DNA from: Microbacterium tenebrionis
Lineage (GTDB): Bacteria; Actinomycetota; Actinomycetes; Actinomycetales; Microbacteriaceae
Length of the DNA stretch: 64,000 nt
Reading direction: 5' to 3'
NCBI RefSeq assembly: GCF_903645325.1
Contig: NZ_CAHJXQ010000003.1
Coordinates: 124,001-188,000 of the forward strand
Position numbers and translations under genes: made by a program. Shown here piece after piece: positions 27,635 through 36,347 of the stretch (within the stretch, counting starts at the first letter, position 1; every line of letters begins with the position of its first letter). Below the pieces are notes generated by a model. That model did no database searches. It was given only the letters and a program-made list of their open reading frames with translations, and was not told the origin of the DNA.

Positions 27635-28719
27635 GCACGACGACCATCAGCGTGACCGGACAGGCGTCCTACGACATCAGCATCGGCCGGGGCATCCTGG
27701 ACCAGGTGTCCGGTGCGCTCGATCCAGCCGTCCGCAAGATCCTCGTCGTCCACCCCCCGACGCTCGCGGCGCGCGCCGCGGAGCTGCGCGACCGCCTGCT
27801 CGCCGATACGACGAACGGACAGCGCGAGGTGCTGCTGGCCGAGATCCCGGATGCCGAGCAGGGCAAGCGCATCGAGGTGGCGGCCTTCTGCTGGCAGATC
27901 ATGGGGCAGTCCGACTTCACCCGCACGGACGCGGTCATCGGCTACGGCGGGGGAGCGGTCACCGACGTCGCGGGCTTCGTCGCGGCCACCTGGCTGCGCG
28001 GCGTGCAGGTCGTGCAGGTGCCGACGACCGTCCTCGGACTCGTCGACGCCTCGGTCGGAGGCAAAACCGGCGTCAACACGAACGAGGGCAAGAACCTCGT
28101 CGGCGCCTTCTGGGCGCCGCGCGCGGTGATCGGAGACCTGGACGAGCTCGGCAGCCTCAGCGCCCACGAGGCCACGGCGGGGTTCGCCGAGGTCGTGAAG
28201 GCCGGCTTCATCTGGGCACCCGAGATCCTCGACATCATCGAGGCGGACCCGGCAGCGGCCGTCGACACCACGACCGACGGATTCCGCCGCGCGGTCGAGC
28301 TCGCCGTCGACATGAAGGCGCGCGTCGTGTCCGAGGACTTCCGCGAGGCGGGGCAGCGCGAGATCCTCAACTACGGCCACACGCTCGGCCACGCCATCGA
28401 GCACGCCGAGCGCTACCGCTGGCGGCACGGCGCCGCGATCTCGATCGGCATGATGTACGCGGCCGAGCTGTCGCGGCTGGCCGGCCGGCTCTCCGACGCG
28501 GCCGTCGACCGGCACCGGTCCATCCTCGAGTCGTTGGGTCTTCCGACCACTTACCGCGCGGGTGCATGGGCGACCCTGCTCGCGACCATGCAGCGCGACA
28601 AGAAGGCCCGCGGCGGGATGCTCCGCTTCATCCTGCTCGACGACATCGCCAAGCCCACCGTGCTGCAGGCACCGGACGAGTCGCTCCTGTTCGCCGCCTA
28701 CCAGGAGGTGGGGGCATGA
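27631..28719 (+). CDS. aroB: 3-Dehydroquinate synthase
   Basis: AroB turns DAHP into 3-dehydroquinate with NAD and a divalent metal. The 362-residue protein shows the NAD-binding GGGAVTDVAGFVAATWLRGV, the PTTVLGLVDASVGGKTGVN segment, and the metal ligands E in FAEVVKAGF and H in NYGHTLGHAIE. It starts at the ATG overlapping the aroK stop. Confidence 0.97.
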   Translation: MSTTTISVTGQASYDISIGRGILDQVSGALDPAVRKILVVHPPTLAARAAELRDRLLADTTNGQREVLLAEIPDAEQGKRIEVAAFCWQIMGQSDFTRTDAVIGYGGGAVTDVAGFVAATWLRGVQVVQVPTTVLGLVDASVGGKTGVNTNEGKNLVGAFWAPRAVIGDLDELGSLSAHEATAGFAEVVKAGFIWAPEILDIIEADPAAAVDTTTDGFRRAVELAVDMKARVVSEDFREAGQREILNYGHTLGHAIEHAERYRWRHGAAISIGMMYAAELSRLAGRLSDAAVDRHRSILESLGLPTTYRAGAWATLLATMQRDKKARGGMLRFILLDDIAKPTVLQAPDESLLFAAYQEVGA

Positions 28720-29153
28720 CCCGCCGACTGCTGCTCGTGAACGGCCCGAACCTCAATCTGCTCGGTGTCCGCGACCCCGCGGTCTACGGCACGACCACCC
28801 TGGCCGACGTCGAGCGGATCACAGCCGAGGCCGCCGCTGCGGCCGGGTTCGAGGTGCGCAGCATCCAGTCGAACCATGAGGGCGTGCTGATCGACGCCAT
28901 CCACGACGCCCGCGAGGACTGCGCAGGCGTCGTGATCAATCCCGGCGGCCTCACCCACACCTCCGTGGCTCTGCGCGACGCCCTCACCGGCGTGAGCCTG
29001 CCGTTCGCCGAGGTGCACATCTCCGACGTCAACGCGCGGGAGGAGTTCCGCCGCTTCTCGTACCTGCACGACGTCGCCGCCGTCCGGGTGATCGGCGAGG
29101 GGGTCGACGGCTATGCGAGCGCCGTCGCACAGCTGACGGCGCTCATCCCGTAG
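28716..29153 (+). CDS. aroQ: 3-Dehydroquinate dehydratase, type II
   Basis: This small dodecameric enzyme dehydrates 3-dehydroquinate to 3-dehydroshikimate. The 145-residue protein has NGPNLNLLGVRDPAVYG with the catalytic R19 and Y24, NPGGLTHTSVALRDAL, and FAEVHISDV with the active-site histidine. It is the last gene of the aro run; its TAG stop forms part of the -10 box for efp. Confidence 0.97.
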   Translation: MTRRLLLVNGPNLNLLGVRDPAVYGTTTLADVERITAEAAAAAGFEVRSIQSNHEGVLIDAIHDAREDCAGVVINPGGLTHTSVALRDALTGVSLPFAEVHISDVNAREEFRRFSYLHDVAAVRVIGEGVDGYASAVAQLTALIP

Positions 29154-29156
29154 AAT
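29151..29156 (+). promoter_or_regulatory. Predicted -10 element for efp-nusB
   Basis: TAGAAT includes the aroQ TAG stop. Transcription would begin near 29163, giving a leader of about 65 nt ahead of the efp ATG with GAACGGAA upstream of the start. Confidence 0.5.
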
Positions 29157-29228
29157 CTACTGTCGGCCGCGCGCTTCGACCTGCTCGGCGACCGGCCCCC
29201 TTACTTCTAACGAACGGAACTTCCCCGC

Positions 29229-29789
29229 ATGGCATCCACCGCAGACATCAAGAACGGCGTCGTCCTGAACATCGACGGACAGCTCTGGAGCGTCATCGAG
29301 TTCCAGCACGTCAAGCCGGGCAAGGGCGGCGCGTTCGTGCGGACCAAGCTCAAGAACGTGGTCACGGGCAAGGTCGTCGACCGCACGTACAACGCCGGCG
29401 CCAAGGTCGACATCGAGAACGTCGACCGCCGCGACTTCACGTACCTGTACGCCGACGGAGACGGTTTCGTGTTCATGGACACCACGGACTACGACCAGAT
29501 CACGCTCAGCGACGTCGTCGTCGGGGAGGCGAAGAACTTCCTGCTCGAGAACCAGCAGGTCACCATCGCCCTCAACAACGGCAACCCGCTCTACATCGAC
29601 CTGCCCGCGTCCGTCATCCTCGAGGTGACCTACACCGAGCCGGGCCTGCAGGGCGACCGCTCCTCGGCCGGCACCAAGCCCGCCACCGTCGAGACCGGCT
29701 ACGAGATGCAGGTTCCGCTGTTCGTCGAGACCGGCACGAAGATCAAGGTCGACACCCGTTCGGGCGACTACCTCGGCCGCGAGAAGTAA
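29229..29789 (+). CDS. efp: Elongation factor P
   Basis: EF-P relieves ribosome stalling at polyproline. The 186-residue protein has the KOW-like N-terminal domain with the tip loop [15 protein letters not shown], whose lysine is at the position modified in some bacteria, and two OB domains ending in YLGREK. This window encodes several Pro-rich proteins such as the DUF349 protein, though any link is only inference. The next gene, nusB, starts 4 bases after the stop. Confidence 0.97.
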   Translation: MASTADIKNGVVLNIDGQLWSVIEFQHVKPGKGGAFVRTKLKNVVTGKVVDRTYNAGAKVDIENVDRRDFTYLYADGDGFVFMDTTDYDQITLSDVVVGEAKNFLLENQQVTIALNNGNPLYIDLPASVILEVTYTEPGLQGDRSSAGTKPATVETGYEMQVPLFVETGTKIKVDTRSGDYLGREK

Positions 29790-29792
29790 GGC

Positions 29793-30203
29793 GTGAGCGC
29801 CCGCACGAAGGCGCGCAAGCGCGCACTCGACATCCTCTTCTCCTCGGACGTCCGCGGAGACGAGATCGCCGTCACGCTCGCCGCCGAGGCGAAGCGCGCG
29901 GCCAGCGAACCCGCTCGCGAGGCCTCGTGGCTCTACGCCCGCGAGATCGTGGACGGGATCATCGACCACCGCGGCGACATCGACGAGAGCATCGTCACGC
30001 ACAGCCGTGACTGGAAGCTCGAGCGCATGCCTGCGGTCGACCGCGCACTGCTGCGCATCGGCGTCTGGGAGATCCTCTACAACGACGAGATCCCGACGGC
30101 CGTTGCGATCGATGAGGCCGTCGAGCTCGCCAAGGAGCTCTCGACCGAGGACTCCGGCGCGTTCGTGCACGGCGTCCTGGCCCGGGTGGCGCGCTCCAGC
30201 TGA
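29793..30203 (+). CDS. nusB: Transcription antitermination factor NusB
   Basis: NusB binds boxA RNA with S10 in the rRNA antitermination complex. The 136-residue all-helical protein has the family pattern ARTKARKRALDILFSSD, the motif [19 protein letters not shown] and a C-terminal helix ending in FVHGVLARVAR. GTG start follows efp by 3 bases. The stop overlaps the next ATG by one base (TGATG). Confidence 0.95.
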   Translation: MSARTKARKRALDILFSSDVRGDEIAVTLAAEAKRAASEPAREASWLYAREIVDGIIDHRGDIDESIVTHSRDWKLERMPAVDRALLRIGVWEILYNDEIPTAVAIDEAVELAKELSTEDSGAFVHGVLARVARSS

Positions 30204-33130
30204 TGGCCGACTGGCGCCTGCTCCTGGCGGACGCCGCCGCGCCGAAGGGCGGCACACCGCTCGCTCTCGGCATCGAGGTGCGGCAGCGTGCGTCGGTCGG
30301 CGCCCACCAGTGGGCCCCGCGCCCGGTGCGCACCGCGACGGTCCGCGACGTGGTGCGAGGCGAGGGCGATCTGCTCCTGGGCATCCGCCCGCTCATGCGC
30401 AGCGAATCGACCGGGGCGTGGGTGCAGGGGACGGCATCGTGGGATGCCGTGCGCCGCCCGGGCTCGGCGTTCACGCCGGAGCACGCCCGCTGGTTCGGCG
30501 AGCTTCTCAGCATCGCCCGCGACTCGCTGCTGTCGGGGACGGCGGGCGACTGGCTCATCCTGGACACCGTCGAGTCGGGGCTACTCTGGTCGCACCTGCG
30601 CGCAGCCGCGGCGTGCGGCATCCCGATCCTGACGATCCAGAAGAGCTTCGAGGTGGTCTTCGCCGACAGCGGAGTGGTCACCGCCGCTGTTGAGCGCACC
30701 GATTCCGGCCTCTCGGTCGCAGCCGACGTGACCCTCGACGGGCGCGCGGTCGACGTCCGCGAGGTGCGCACGATCGGTCGAACCGGTGTCTACGCCGTGA
30801 CGCCGCTCGGTGCCCGCGCGCGCGTGACGCTCGCCGAGATCCCGCTCAGCCCGGCCGTGCACGCGCTGCTGGGCGCGCGGGCGGCGCTCTCCGTGCCCGT
30901 GGCGGAGGAGAACGCGTTCCTGCGCGATGCCTATCCCGCGATCGCCCGCCGCGTCGAGGTCCGGGCAGTCGGCGCCGTCGAACTGCCGGCGGTCCCGCCA
31001 CCGGTCGCCACGCTGGTCGTCACGCACCGTCCGCGCGACACGGTCGACTACGCGTTCGAGTGGACCTACCGCGGCTACGGGCGGTTCGGCACCGCACCGA
31101 CGCCCGACGCGATACGGGATGCCGATGCCGAGGCGATGGCCGGTGAGGCGCTCGCGCGGCTGTGGGAGGAGGTGACGGGGGAGCGGTTCACCGGTGGAGG
31201 AAGCCTGCACGACGTCGACGCGGCCGAGTTCGTCACGCACGTCGTCCCGGCGTTGAAGGAGCGCGGCGTCGATGTCGTCGTCGCCGGGCGCCCGCGCACG
31301 TACCGCGAACTCAGCGGCGCACCCGAGATCACGGTCTCGACCGTGGAGACCACCGACCCGGACTGGTTCGATCTCGGCGTGCTCGTCAGGATCGACGGGC
31401 GCAGCATCCCATTCGCCCCGCTGTTCACCGCCCTTTCGATGCGCCGCACCAAACTCCTCCTCGTCGACGGCAGCTGGTTCTCGCTCGCGCACCCTGCGCT
31501 CGACGCGCTGCGCGAGCTCATCGACGAGGCCACGGAACTCACCGAATGGGAGACCGGCCCCCGGATCAGCCGCTACCAGACCGCGCTCTGGGAGGACTTC
31601 GAAGACCTCGCCGACGAGGCTCGACCCGCGGTGGCCTGGCGGGAGACGGCGGACGGCCTCCGCGAGGCGACGACCGTTCCCCCGGTGCCCGTCCCTGCCG
31701 GTCTGCGCGCCGAACTGCGCCCGTATCAGCGCCAGGGATTCGACTGGCTCGCCTTCTTGTGGAGCCACCGCCTCGGCGGCGTGCTCGCCGACGACATGGG
31801 TCTCGGCAAGACGATCCAGCTGCTGACGCTCATGCTGCACGCCCGCGAGAACGGTGAGCGGCGCCCGTTCCTCGTCGTCGCACCCACCTCGGTGCTGCAG
31901 ACCTGGCGCGAGGAGGCATCGAGATTCGCGCCGGGGCTGCGGGTGAGCGTGGTCGACGGCACGCGCGCGCGTCGCGACGCGTCGGTCGACGAGATCGCAG
32001 AGGATGCGGACGTCGTGGTGACCTCGTACACGCTCATCCGCCTGGATGCCGACGAGTACAGCGCGCGCGAATGGGCCATGCTCGTCCTCGACGAGGCTCA
32101 GTTCGTCAAGAACCCGGAAGCCAAACAGCACATCGCCGTCGCCGCCGTGCCCGCGGACGTCACCATCGCCGTCACCGGCACGCCGCTCGAGAACAGCCTC
32201 GCCGACCTCTGGGCGCTTCTGAAGCTCACAGCCCCGGGGCTGTTCGCCTCCGCCCGCCGGTTCAGGCAGGACTACATCCAGCCGATCGAACAGGGCAAGG
32301 TGCCCGAGAACGAGGAGGGCGGCGAATACCGCCGGCGGCGTCTGGAGCGACTGCGCCGGCGGATCCGGCCCCTCGTCCTCCGCCGCACCAAGGACCTCGT
32401 GGCCCCGGAGCTGCCGGCCAAGCAGGAACAGCTGCTGCACGTCGAACTGGGGCCTGCGCACCGCGGACTGTACGACACGGTGCTGCAGCGCGAGCGCCAG
32501 AAGGTGCTGGGCCTGCTGCAGGACCTCGACCGCAATCGGTTCATCGTCTTCCGGTCGCTCACGATGCTCCGGATGCTGGCTCTCGCCCCCGGACTCATCG
32601 ACGAGGGGGATGCGCGCATCGCCTCGCGCAAGCTCGAGGTCCTCGCCGAGCGCGTGATCGAACTGCACGCCGAGGGGCACCGTGCGCTCGTCTTCAGTCA
32701 GTTCACCTCGTTCCTGAAGCTCGCCGCAGCGAGGCTCGATCGGGCCGGCATCCCCTACGCTCATCTCGACGGCTCCACCCGCGACCGCCAGCGGGTCATC
32801 GACGGGTTCCGGGACGGCTCGCAGCCCGCGTTCCTCATCAGCCTGAAGTCCGGCGGATTCGGGCTGACGCTGACCGAGGCCGACTACGTCTTCCTGCTCG
32901 ATCCGTGGTGGAACCCTGCCGCCGAGGCCCAGGCCGTCGACCGGGCGCACCGGATCGGCCAGCAGAACCCCGTCATGGTCTACCGCATGATCTCCGAGGG
33001 GACGATCGAGGAGAAGGTGCTCGCCCTGCAGCAGCGCAAGGCGCGCCTGTTCACCGCGGTCATGGACGACGACGAGCTCTTCGCCCGCTCGCTGACCGCC
33101 GACGACATCCGCGGCCTGCTCGAACCCTGA
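30203..33130 (+). CDS. SNF2-family DEAD/DEAH-type helicase
   Basis: This 975-residue protein is a SWI/SNF-type DNA-dependent ATPase. The motor lies in the second half: Walker A LADDMGLGKT (about residues 527-536), DEAQ box in LVLDEAQFVKN (about 629-632), GTPLENSL, and helicase motifs V and VI in SLKSGGFGLTLTEADYVF and DRAHRIGQ (about 914-921). The first 500 residues match no domain I can name, and I see no SWIM zinc-finger signature, which many actinobacterial SNF2 proteins carry. Bacterial relatives include HepA/RapA, but the exact role, for example RNA polymerase recycling or DNA remodelling, cannot be told. It overlaps nusB by one base. Confidence 0.9.
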   Translation: MADWRLLLADAAAPKGGTPLALGIEVRQRASVGAHQWAPRPVRTATVRDVVRGEGDLLLGIRPLMRSESTGAWVQGTASWDAVRRPGSAFTPEHARWFGELLSIARDSLLSGTAGDWLILDTVESGLLWSHLRAAAACGIPILTIQKSFEVVFADSGVVTAAVERTDSGLSVAADVTLDGRAVDVREVRTIGRTGVYAVTPLGARARVTLAEIPLSPAVHALLGARAALSVPVAEENAFLRDAYPAIARRVEVRAVGAVELPAVPPPVATLVVTHRPRDTVDYAFEWTYRGYGRFGTAPTPDAIRDADAEAMAGEALARLWEEVTGERFTGGGSLHDVDAAEFVTHVVPALKERGVDVVVAGRPRTYRELSGAPEITVSTVETTDPDWFDLGVLVRIDGRSIPFAPLFTALSMRRTKLLLVDGSWFSLAHPALDALRELIDEATELTEWETGPRISRYQTALWEDFEDLADEARPAVAWRETADGLREATTVPPVPVPAGLRAELRPYQRQGFDWLAFLWSHRLGGVLADDMGLGKTIQLLTLMLHARENGERRPFLVVAPTSVLQTWREEASRFAPGLRVSVVDGTRARRDASVDEIAEDADVVVTSYTLIRLDADEYSAREWAMLVLDEAQFVKNPEAKQHIAVAAVPADVTIAVTGTPLENSLADLWALLKLTAPGLFASARRFRQDYIQPIEQGKVPENEEGGEYRRRRLERLRRRIRPLVLRRTKDLVAPELPAKQEQLLHVELGPAHRGLYDTVLQRERQKVLGLLQDLDRNRFIVFRSLTMLRMLALAPGLIDEGDARIASRKLEVLAERVIELHAEGHRALVFSQFTSFLKLAAARLDRAGIPYAHLDGSTRDRQRVIDGFRDGSQPAFLISLKSGGFGLTLTEADYVFLLDPWWNPAAEAQAVDRAHRIGQQNPVMVYRMISEGTIEEKVLALQQRKARLFTAVMDDDELFARSLTADDIRGLLEP

Positions 33131-33182
33131 GCCCTGTGGCTTTTCCCCGGCCGGGCACCCGGCGCGCACAGCATCCCGCCGG

Positions 33183-33188
33183 TAGAAT
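33183..33188 (+). promoter_or_regulatory. Predicted -10 element for the MBL-Rieske gene
   Basis: TAGAAT would start transcription near 33195, leaving a leader of about 21 nt with an AGGAGGAG-type ribosome site before the ATG at 33216. Confidence 0.5.
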
Positions 33189-33215
33189 CGTGCAGTCCAC
33201 CACAGGAGGAGCGCA

Positions 33216-34790
33216 ATGCGGATCACGGGACTCGGCCACGCCGGGATGTTCATCGAGACGGCCGGCGGGAACATCATCTGCGACCCGGTGCTCGGCCCCT
33301 CGTTCTTCGGCTCCTGGTTCCCGTTCCCCGACAACCGGGGCCTCGACTGGGAGCGGTTCGGCCGCGAGGCGGACTTCCTGTACATCTCGCACCGTCACCG
33401 CGACCACTTCGACCCGAAGCTGCTCCAGCGCTACATCCGCAAGGACATCGAGGTGCTCCTCCCGGAGTACCCGATCGATGACCTCGAGCAGGACATCCGC
33501 GCCCTCGGCTACACGAACATCACCTACGCCCCCGCCGGGCGGGTGATCGAGCGCGGCGACCTGAAGATCATGATCACCCCGCTCCGGGCGCCCAGCGACG
33601 GCCCGATCGGCGACTCCTCGCTCAGCGTCGACGACGGCACGGGTTCGGTCCTCAACCAGAACGACTCGCACCCTCTCGACCTCGACAAGCTCCTCGACTT
33701 CGGCAAGCCGGACGCGTACTTCACGCAGGTCTCCGGCGCCATCTGGTGGCCGATGGTCTACGATCTGCCGCTGGACGCCAAGCAGAACTTCGCGCGGCTC
33801 AAGCGCGATGCGCAGAACAAGCGGGCGATGTTCTACATCGAGAAAGTCGATGCCCCCCACGTGTTCCCGATGGCGGGCCCCCCGATGTTCCTGCGCGACG
33901 ACCTGTTCGACTTCAACGGCACCGGCCGCAACGGCGAGTCGATCTTCACCGACCAGAAGCAGTTCCTCGCCCACATGAAAGAGCAGGCTCCGCAGTACGA
34001 CGGGCAGCTGTTCGTGCCGGGCACGGTGGTGACCCTCGAGAACCGCGAACTGGTCGGCGTCGAGCAGACGCTGTACACGCAGGACGAGATCGACCACATC
34101 TTCGACGAGAAGTGGGACTACCTCGAGGAGCAGCGAGCCCTGCGTCAGCAGGAGATCCGCGACGAGGAGACGTCCCGCGCTCCCGAGCTGCCGGCGGAGG
34201 AGATCCTCGCCGAGCTCAAGGCCTGGTGGGAGCCGCTGCTGAAGAAGTCGCGCACGATCCGCCTCGGCGTCGGCGGCAATGTGCGCTTCCGCATCGGCGA
34301 CCTCGACATGGTCGTCGACTTCCCCCGCGCCAAGGTGCGCGAGTACGCGGGGGAGGAGTGCATCTACTGGTACACGATCCCCGCCGACCTCGTCTCCACC
34401 AACATCCGCGACCGCGAGATCGACTGGTCGAACTCGATCTTCCTGTCGATGCAGTTCTCGGTCGGCCGCAGCGGAAAGTTCAACGAGTTCCTCACCACGT
34501 TCCTCAAGTGCCTGTCGGTCGACCGCATCGAGTACGTCGAGAACTGGTACTCCGAGCAGACCGACCAGACCGAGGACGCCGAGATCGGCGACTGGGTCGT
34601 GCAGCGGCGGTGCCCGCACCTGCGTGCGGACCTCACCAAGACCGGCAAGGTCGACGAGGACGGCATCCTCACCTGCAGCATGCACGACTGGAAGTGGGAC
34701 CTGAAGACGGGCAAGTGCCTGACGACGACGGGACACGCGATCCGCGCCCAGCGCTGCCCCGTCACCGAGGACGCCCTGAAGCTCGGCTGA
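33216..34790 (+). CDS. Metallo-beta-lactamase fold protein with C-terminal Rieske domain
   Basis: This 524-residue cytoplasmic protein has an N-terminal metallo-beta-lactamase domain with the metal motif H59-R-H61-R-D63-H64 (SHRHRDHFD). A C-terminal Rieske [2Fe-2S] domain has the ligands C466-P-H468 and C487-S-M-H490. A charged middle region (about 290-400) separates them. The combination recalls CMP-N-acetylneuraminate hydroxylase-like and related MBL-Rieske oxygenases, but there the Rieske domain is N-terminal. No electron-transfer partner gene (ferredoxin or reductase) lies next to it. The substrate is unknown. It has its own predicted promoter and an AGGAGG ribosome site. Confidence 0.88.
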   Translation: MRITGLGHAGMFIETAGGNIICDPVLGPSFFGSWFPFPDNRGLDWERFGREADFLYISHRHRDHFDPKLLQRYIRKDIEVLLPEYPIDDLEQDIRALGYTNITYAPAGRVIERGDLKIMITPLRAPSDGPIGDSSLSVDDGTGSVLNQNDSHPLDLDKLLDFGKPDAYFTQVSGAIWWPMVYDLPLDAKQNFARLKRDAQNKRAMFYIEKVDAPHVFPMAGPPMFLRDDLFDFNGTGRNGESIFTDQKQFLAHMKEQAPQYDGQLFVPGTVVTLENRELVGVEQTLYTQDEIDHIFDEKWDYLEEQRALRQQEIRDEETSRAPELPAEEILAELKAWWEPLLKKSRTIRLGVGGNVRFRIGDLDMVVDFPRAKVREYAGEECIYWYTIPADLVSTNIRDREIDWSNSIFLSMQFSVGRSGKFNEFLTTFLKCLSVDRIEYVENWYSEQTDQTEDAEIGDWVVQRRCPHLRADLTKTGKVDEDGILTCSMHDWKWDLKTGKCLTTTGHAIRAQRCPVTEDALKLG

Positions 34791-34793
34791 GGG

Positions 34794-34799
34794 TAGAGT
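34794..34799 (+). promoter_or_regulatory. Predicted -10 element of the pyrimidine operon
   Basis: TAGAGT, 4 bases after the MBL-Rieske stop, would start transcription near 34806, so that the PyrR-binding hairpin at 34824-34839 lies within the leader of the pyr operon. Confidence 0.5.
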
Positions 34800-34823
34800 G
34801 GTGCCTGCAAGCAACCTTTAACA

Positions 34824-34839
34824 CCGTCCGGAGAGGCGG
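34824..34839 (+). promoter_or_regulatory. PyrR-binding RNA hairpin in the pyrR leader
   Basis: The sequence CCGTCCGGAGAGGCGG folds as CCG, a bulged T, CC, loop GGAGA, GG, CGG. It contains TCCGGAGAGG, which fits the PyrR-binding loop consensus UCCNGNGAGG. The AGAAGGGAG ribosome site for pyrR follows at once (34840-34848). In mycobacteria PyrR with UMP represses translation from such a site; here the placement next to the ribosome site rather than before a terminator suggests the same translational mechanism. Confidence 0.7.
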
Positions 34840-34854
34840 AGAAGGGAGCGGCTG

Positions 34855-35385
34855 ATGAGCGCACGCACTGTGCTGCAGCAAGCCGATATCTCGCGGGCTC
34901 TGACCCGCATCGCCCATGAGATCCTCGAATCCAACAAGGGTGCGGCTGACCTGGTGCTGCTGGGGATCCCCACGCGCGGCGTCGCCCTCGCGCAGCGCCT
35001 CGGCGCGCTGATCGAACAGATCACCGGCACCGCCGTGCCCGTCGGATCGCTCGATGTCACGATGTACCGCGACGACCTCGCCAAGCACCCGACGCGGTCC
35101 CCGCAGCCCACCGAGATCCCCGCGGGCGGCATCGACGGCAAGACCGTCGTGCTCGTGGACGACGTGCTCTTCTCGGGACGCAGCATCCGCGCCGCCCTCG
35201 ACGCGCTCGGGTCGATCGGACGCCCCGCGATCGTGCGCCTCGCGATCCTCGTCGACCGCGGCCACCGCGAACTGCCGATCCGCCCGGACTTCGTCGGCAA
35301 GAACATCCCCTCCGCCAGGACGGAGCGCGTCAACGTGCGCCTGACGGAGAACGACGGCGCGGACGAGGTGACGATCGGAGCATGA
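34855..35385 (+). CDS. pyrR: Bifunctional pyr operon regulator / uracil phosphoribosyltransferase
   Basis: PyrR binds pyr mRNA leaders when UMP is high and also has uracil phosphoribosyltransferase activity. The 176-residue protein has the type I PRTase PRPP-binding motif [18 protein letters not shown] and the family segments [14 protein letters not shown] and [12 protein letters not shown]. It is the first gene of the pyrimidine operon and sits just after a PyrR-type RNA hairpin, so it should control itself and the genes downstream. It overlaps pyrB by 4 bases. Confidence 0.96.
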   Translation: MSARTVLQQADISRALTRIAHEILESNKGAADLVLLGIPTRGVALAQRLGALIEQITGTAVPVGSLDVTMYRDDLAKHPTRSPQPTEIPAGGIDGKTVVLVDDVLFSGRSIRAALDALGSIGRPAIVRLAILVDRGHRELPIRPDFVGKNIPSARTERVNVRLTENDGADEVTIGA

Positions 35386-36347
35386 GGCACCTCCTCGACA
35401 CTCACAGCCTCGAGCGGGCAGCGGCCCTGCGCATCCTCGACGTCGCCGAGGACATGGCGGACACGCAGTCGCGCGAGATCAAGAAGCTGCCGACGCTGCG
35501 CGGCAAGACCGTGGTCAACCTGTTCTTCGAGGACTCCACGCGCACGCGCATCTCGTTCGAGGCCGCGGCCAAGCGGCTCTCGGCCGACGTCATCAACTTC
35601 GCCGCGAAGGGATCGAGCGTCTCGAAGGGCGAGAGCCTGAAGGACACCGCCCAGACGCTCCAGGCGATGGGGGCGGATGCCGTCGTCATCCGCCATGCGG
35701 CATCCGGCGCGCCGCGCACTCTCGCCACGAGTGGCTGGATCTCGGCCGGTGTGGTCAACGCCGGAGACGGGACGCACGAGCACCCGACCCAGGCGCTTCT
35801 CGACGCCTTCACGATCCGCAAGCGCCGCTACGGTGCAGCCAGCCGGGGCCGCGACCTCGCCGGCGTCCGCGTCGTGATCGTCGGCGATGTGCTGCACTCG
35901 CGGGTCGCCCGCTCGAACGTCTGGCTGCTCACGACGCTCGGCGCCGATGTCACGCTCGTGTCGCCCCCGACGCTGGTCCCGCAGAACGTGTCGGCGTGGC
36001 CGGTGCGCGTGCTCTACTCGCTCGACGAGGCGCTCGCAGAGGGCCCGGACGCCGTGATGATGCTGCGCATCCAGCTCGAACGCATGAACGCGGCGTATTT
36101 CCCGAGTGAGCGGGAGTATTCCCGCACCTGGGGGCTCGACGCCGTGCGCGCGGCGGCGCTTCCGGGCGATAGCATTGTGATGCACCCCGGACCCATGAAC
36201 CGCGGCCTCGAGATTTCATCGGAGGCGGCGGATTCGCCGCGTTCGACGGTGCTCGAGCAGGTCGCGAACGGCGTGTCCGTGCGGATGGCCGTGCTGTACC
36301 TGCTGCTGGCAGGAGAACGAGACGACGAACGAGGGAGAGACCTGTGA
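35382..36347 (+). CDS. pyrB: Aspartate carbamoyltransferase catalytic subunit
   Basis: PyrB makes N-carbamoyl-aspartate, the committed step of pyrimidine synthesis. The 321-residue protein has the carbamoyl phosphate motif STRTRISFE (about residues 53-61), the 80s-loop region [14 protein letters not shown], and HPTQALLD. No pyrI regulatory subunit is present, as expected for actinobacteria. Begins at the ATG overlapping pyrR and ends overlapping the pyrC GTG. Confidence 0.97.
   Translation: MRHLLDTHSLERAAALRILDVAEDMADTQSREIKKLPTLRGKTVVNLFFEDSTRTRISFEAAAKRLSADVINFAAKGSSVSKGESLKDTAQTLQAMGADAVVIRHAASGAPRTLATSGWISAGVVNAGDGTHEHPTQALLDAFTIRKRRYGAASRGRDLAGVRVVIVGDVLHSRVARSNVWLLTTLGADVTLVSPPTLVPQNVSAWPVRVLYSLDEALAEGPDAVMMLRIQLERMNAAYFPSEREYSRTWGLDAVRAAALPGDSIVMHPGPMNRGLEISSEAADSPRSTVLEQVANGVSVRMAVLYLLLAGERDDERGRDL

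Noticed and set aside
33135..33182. GC palindromes (CCCGGCCGGG and CCGG-GCAC-CCGG) after the SNF2 gene as a terminator
   Set aside because: The stems are short and no T-tract follows, so the structure is weak support in this GC-rich DNA.
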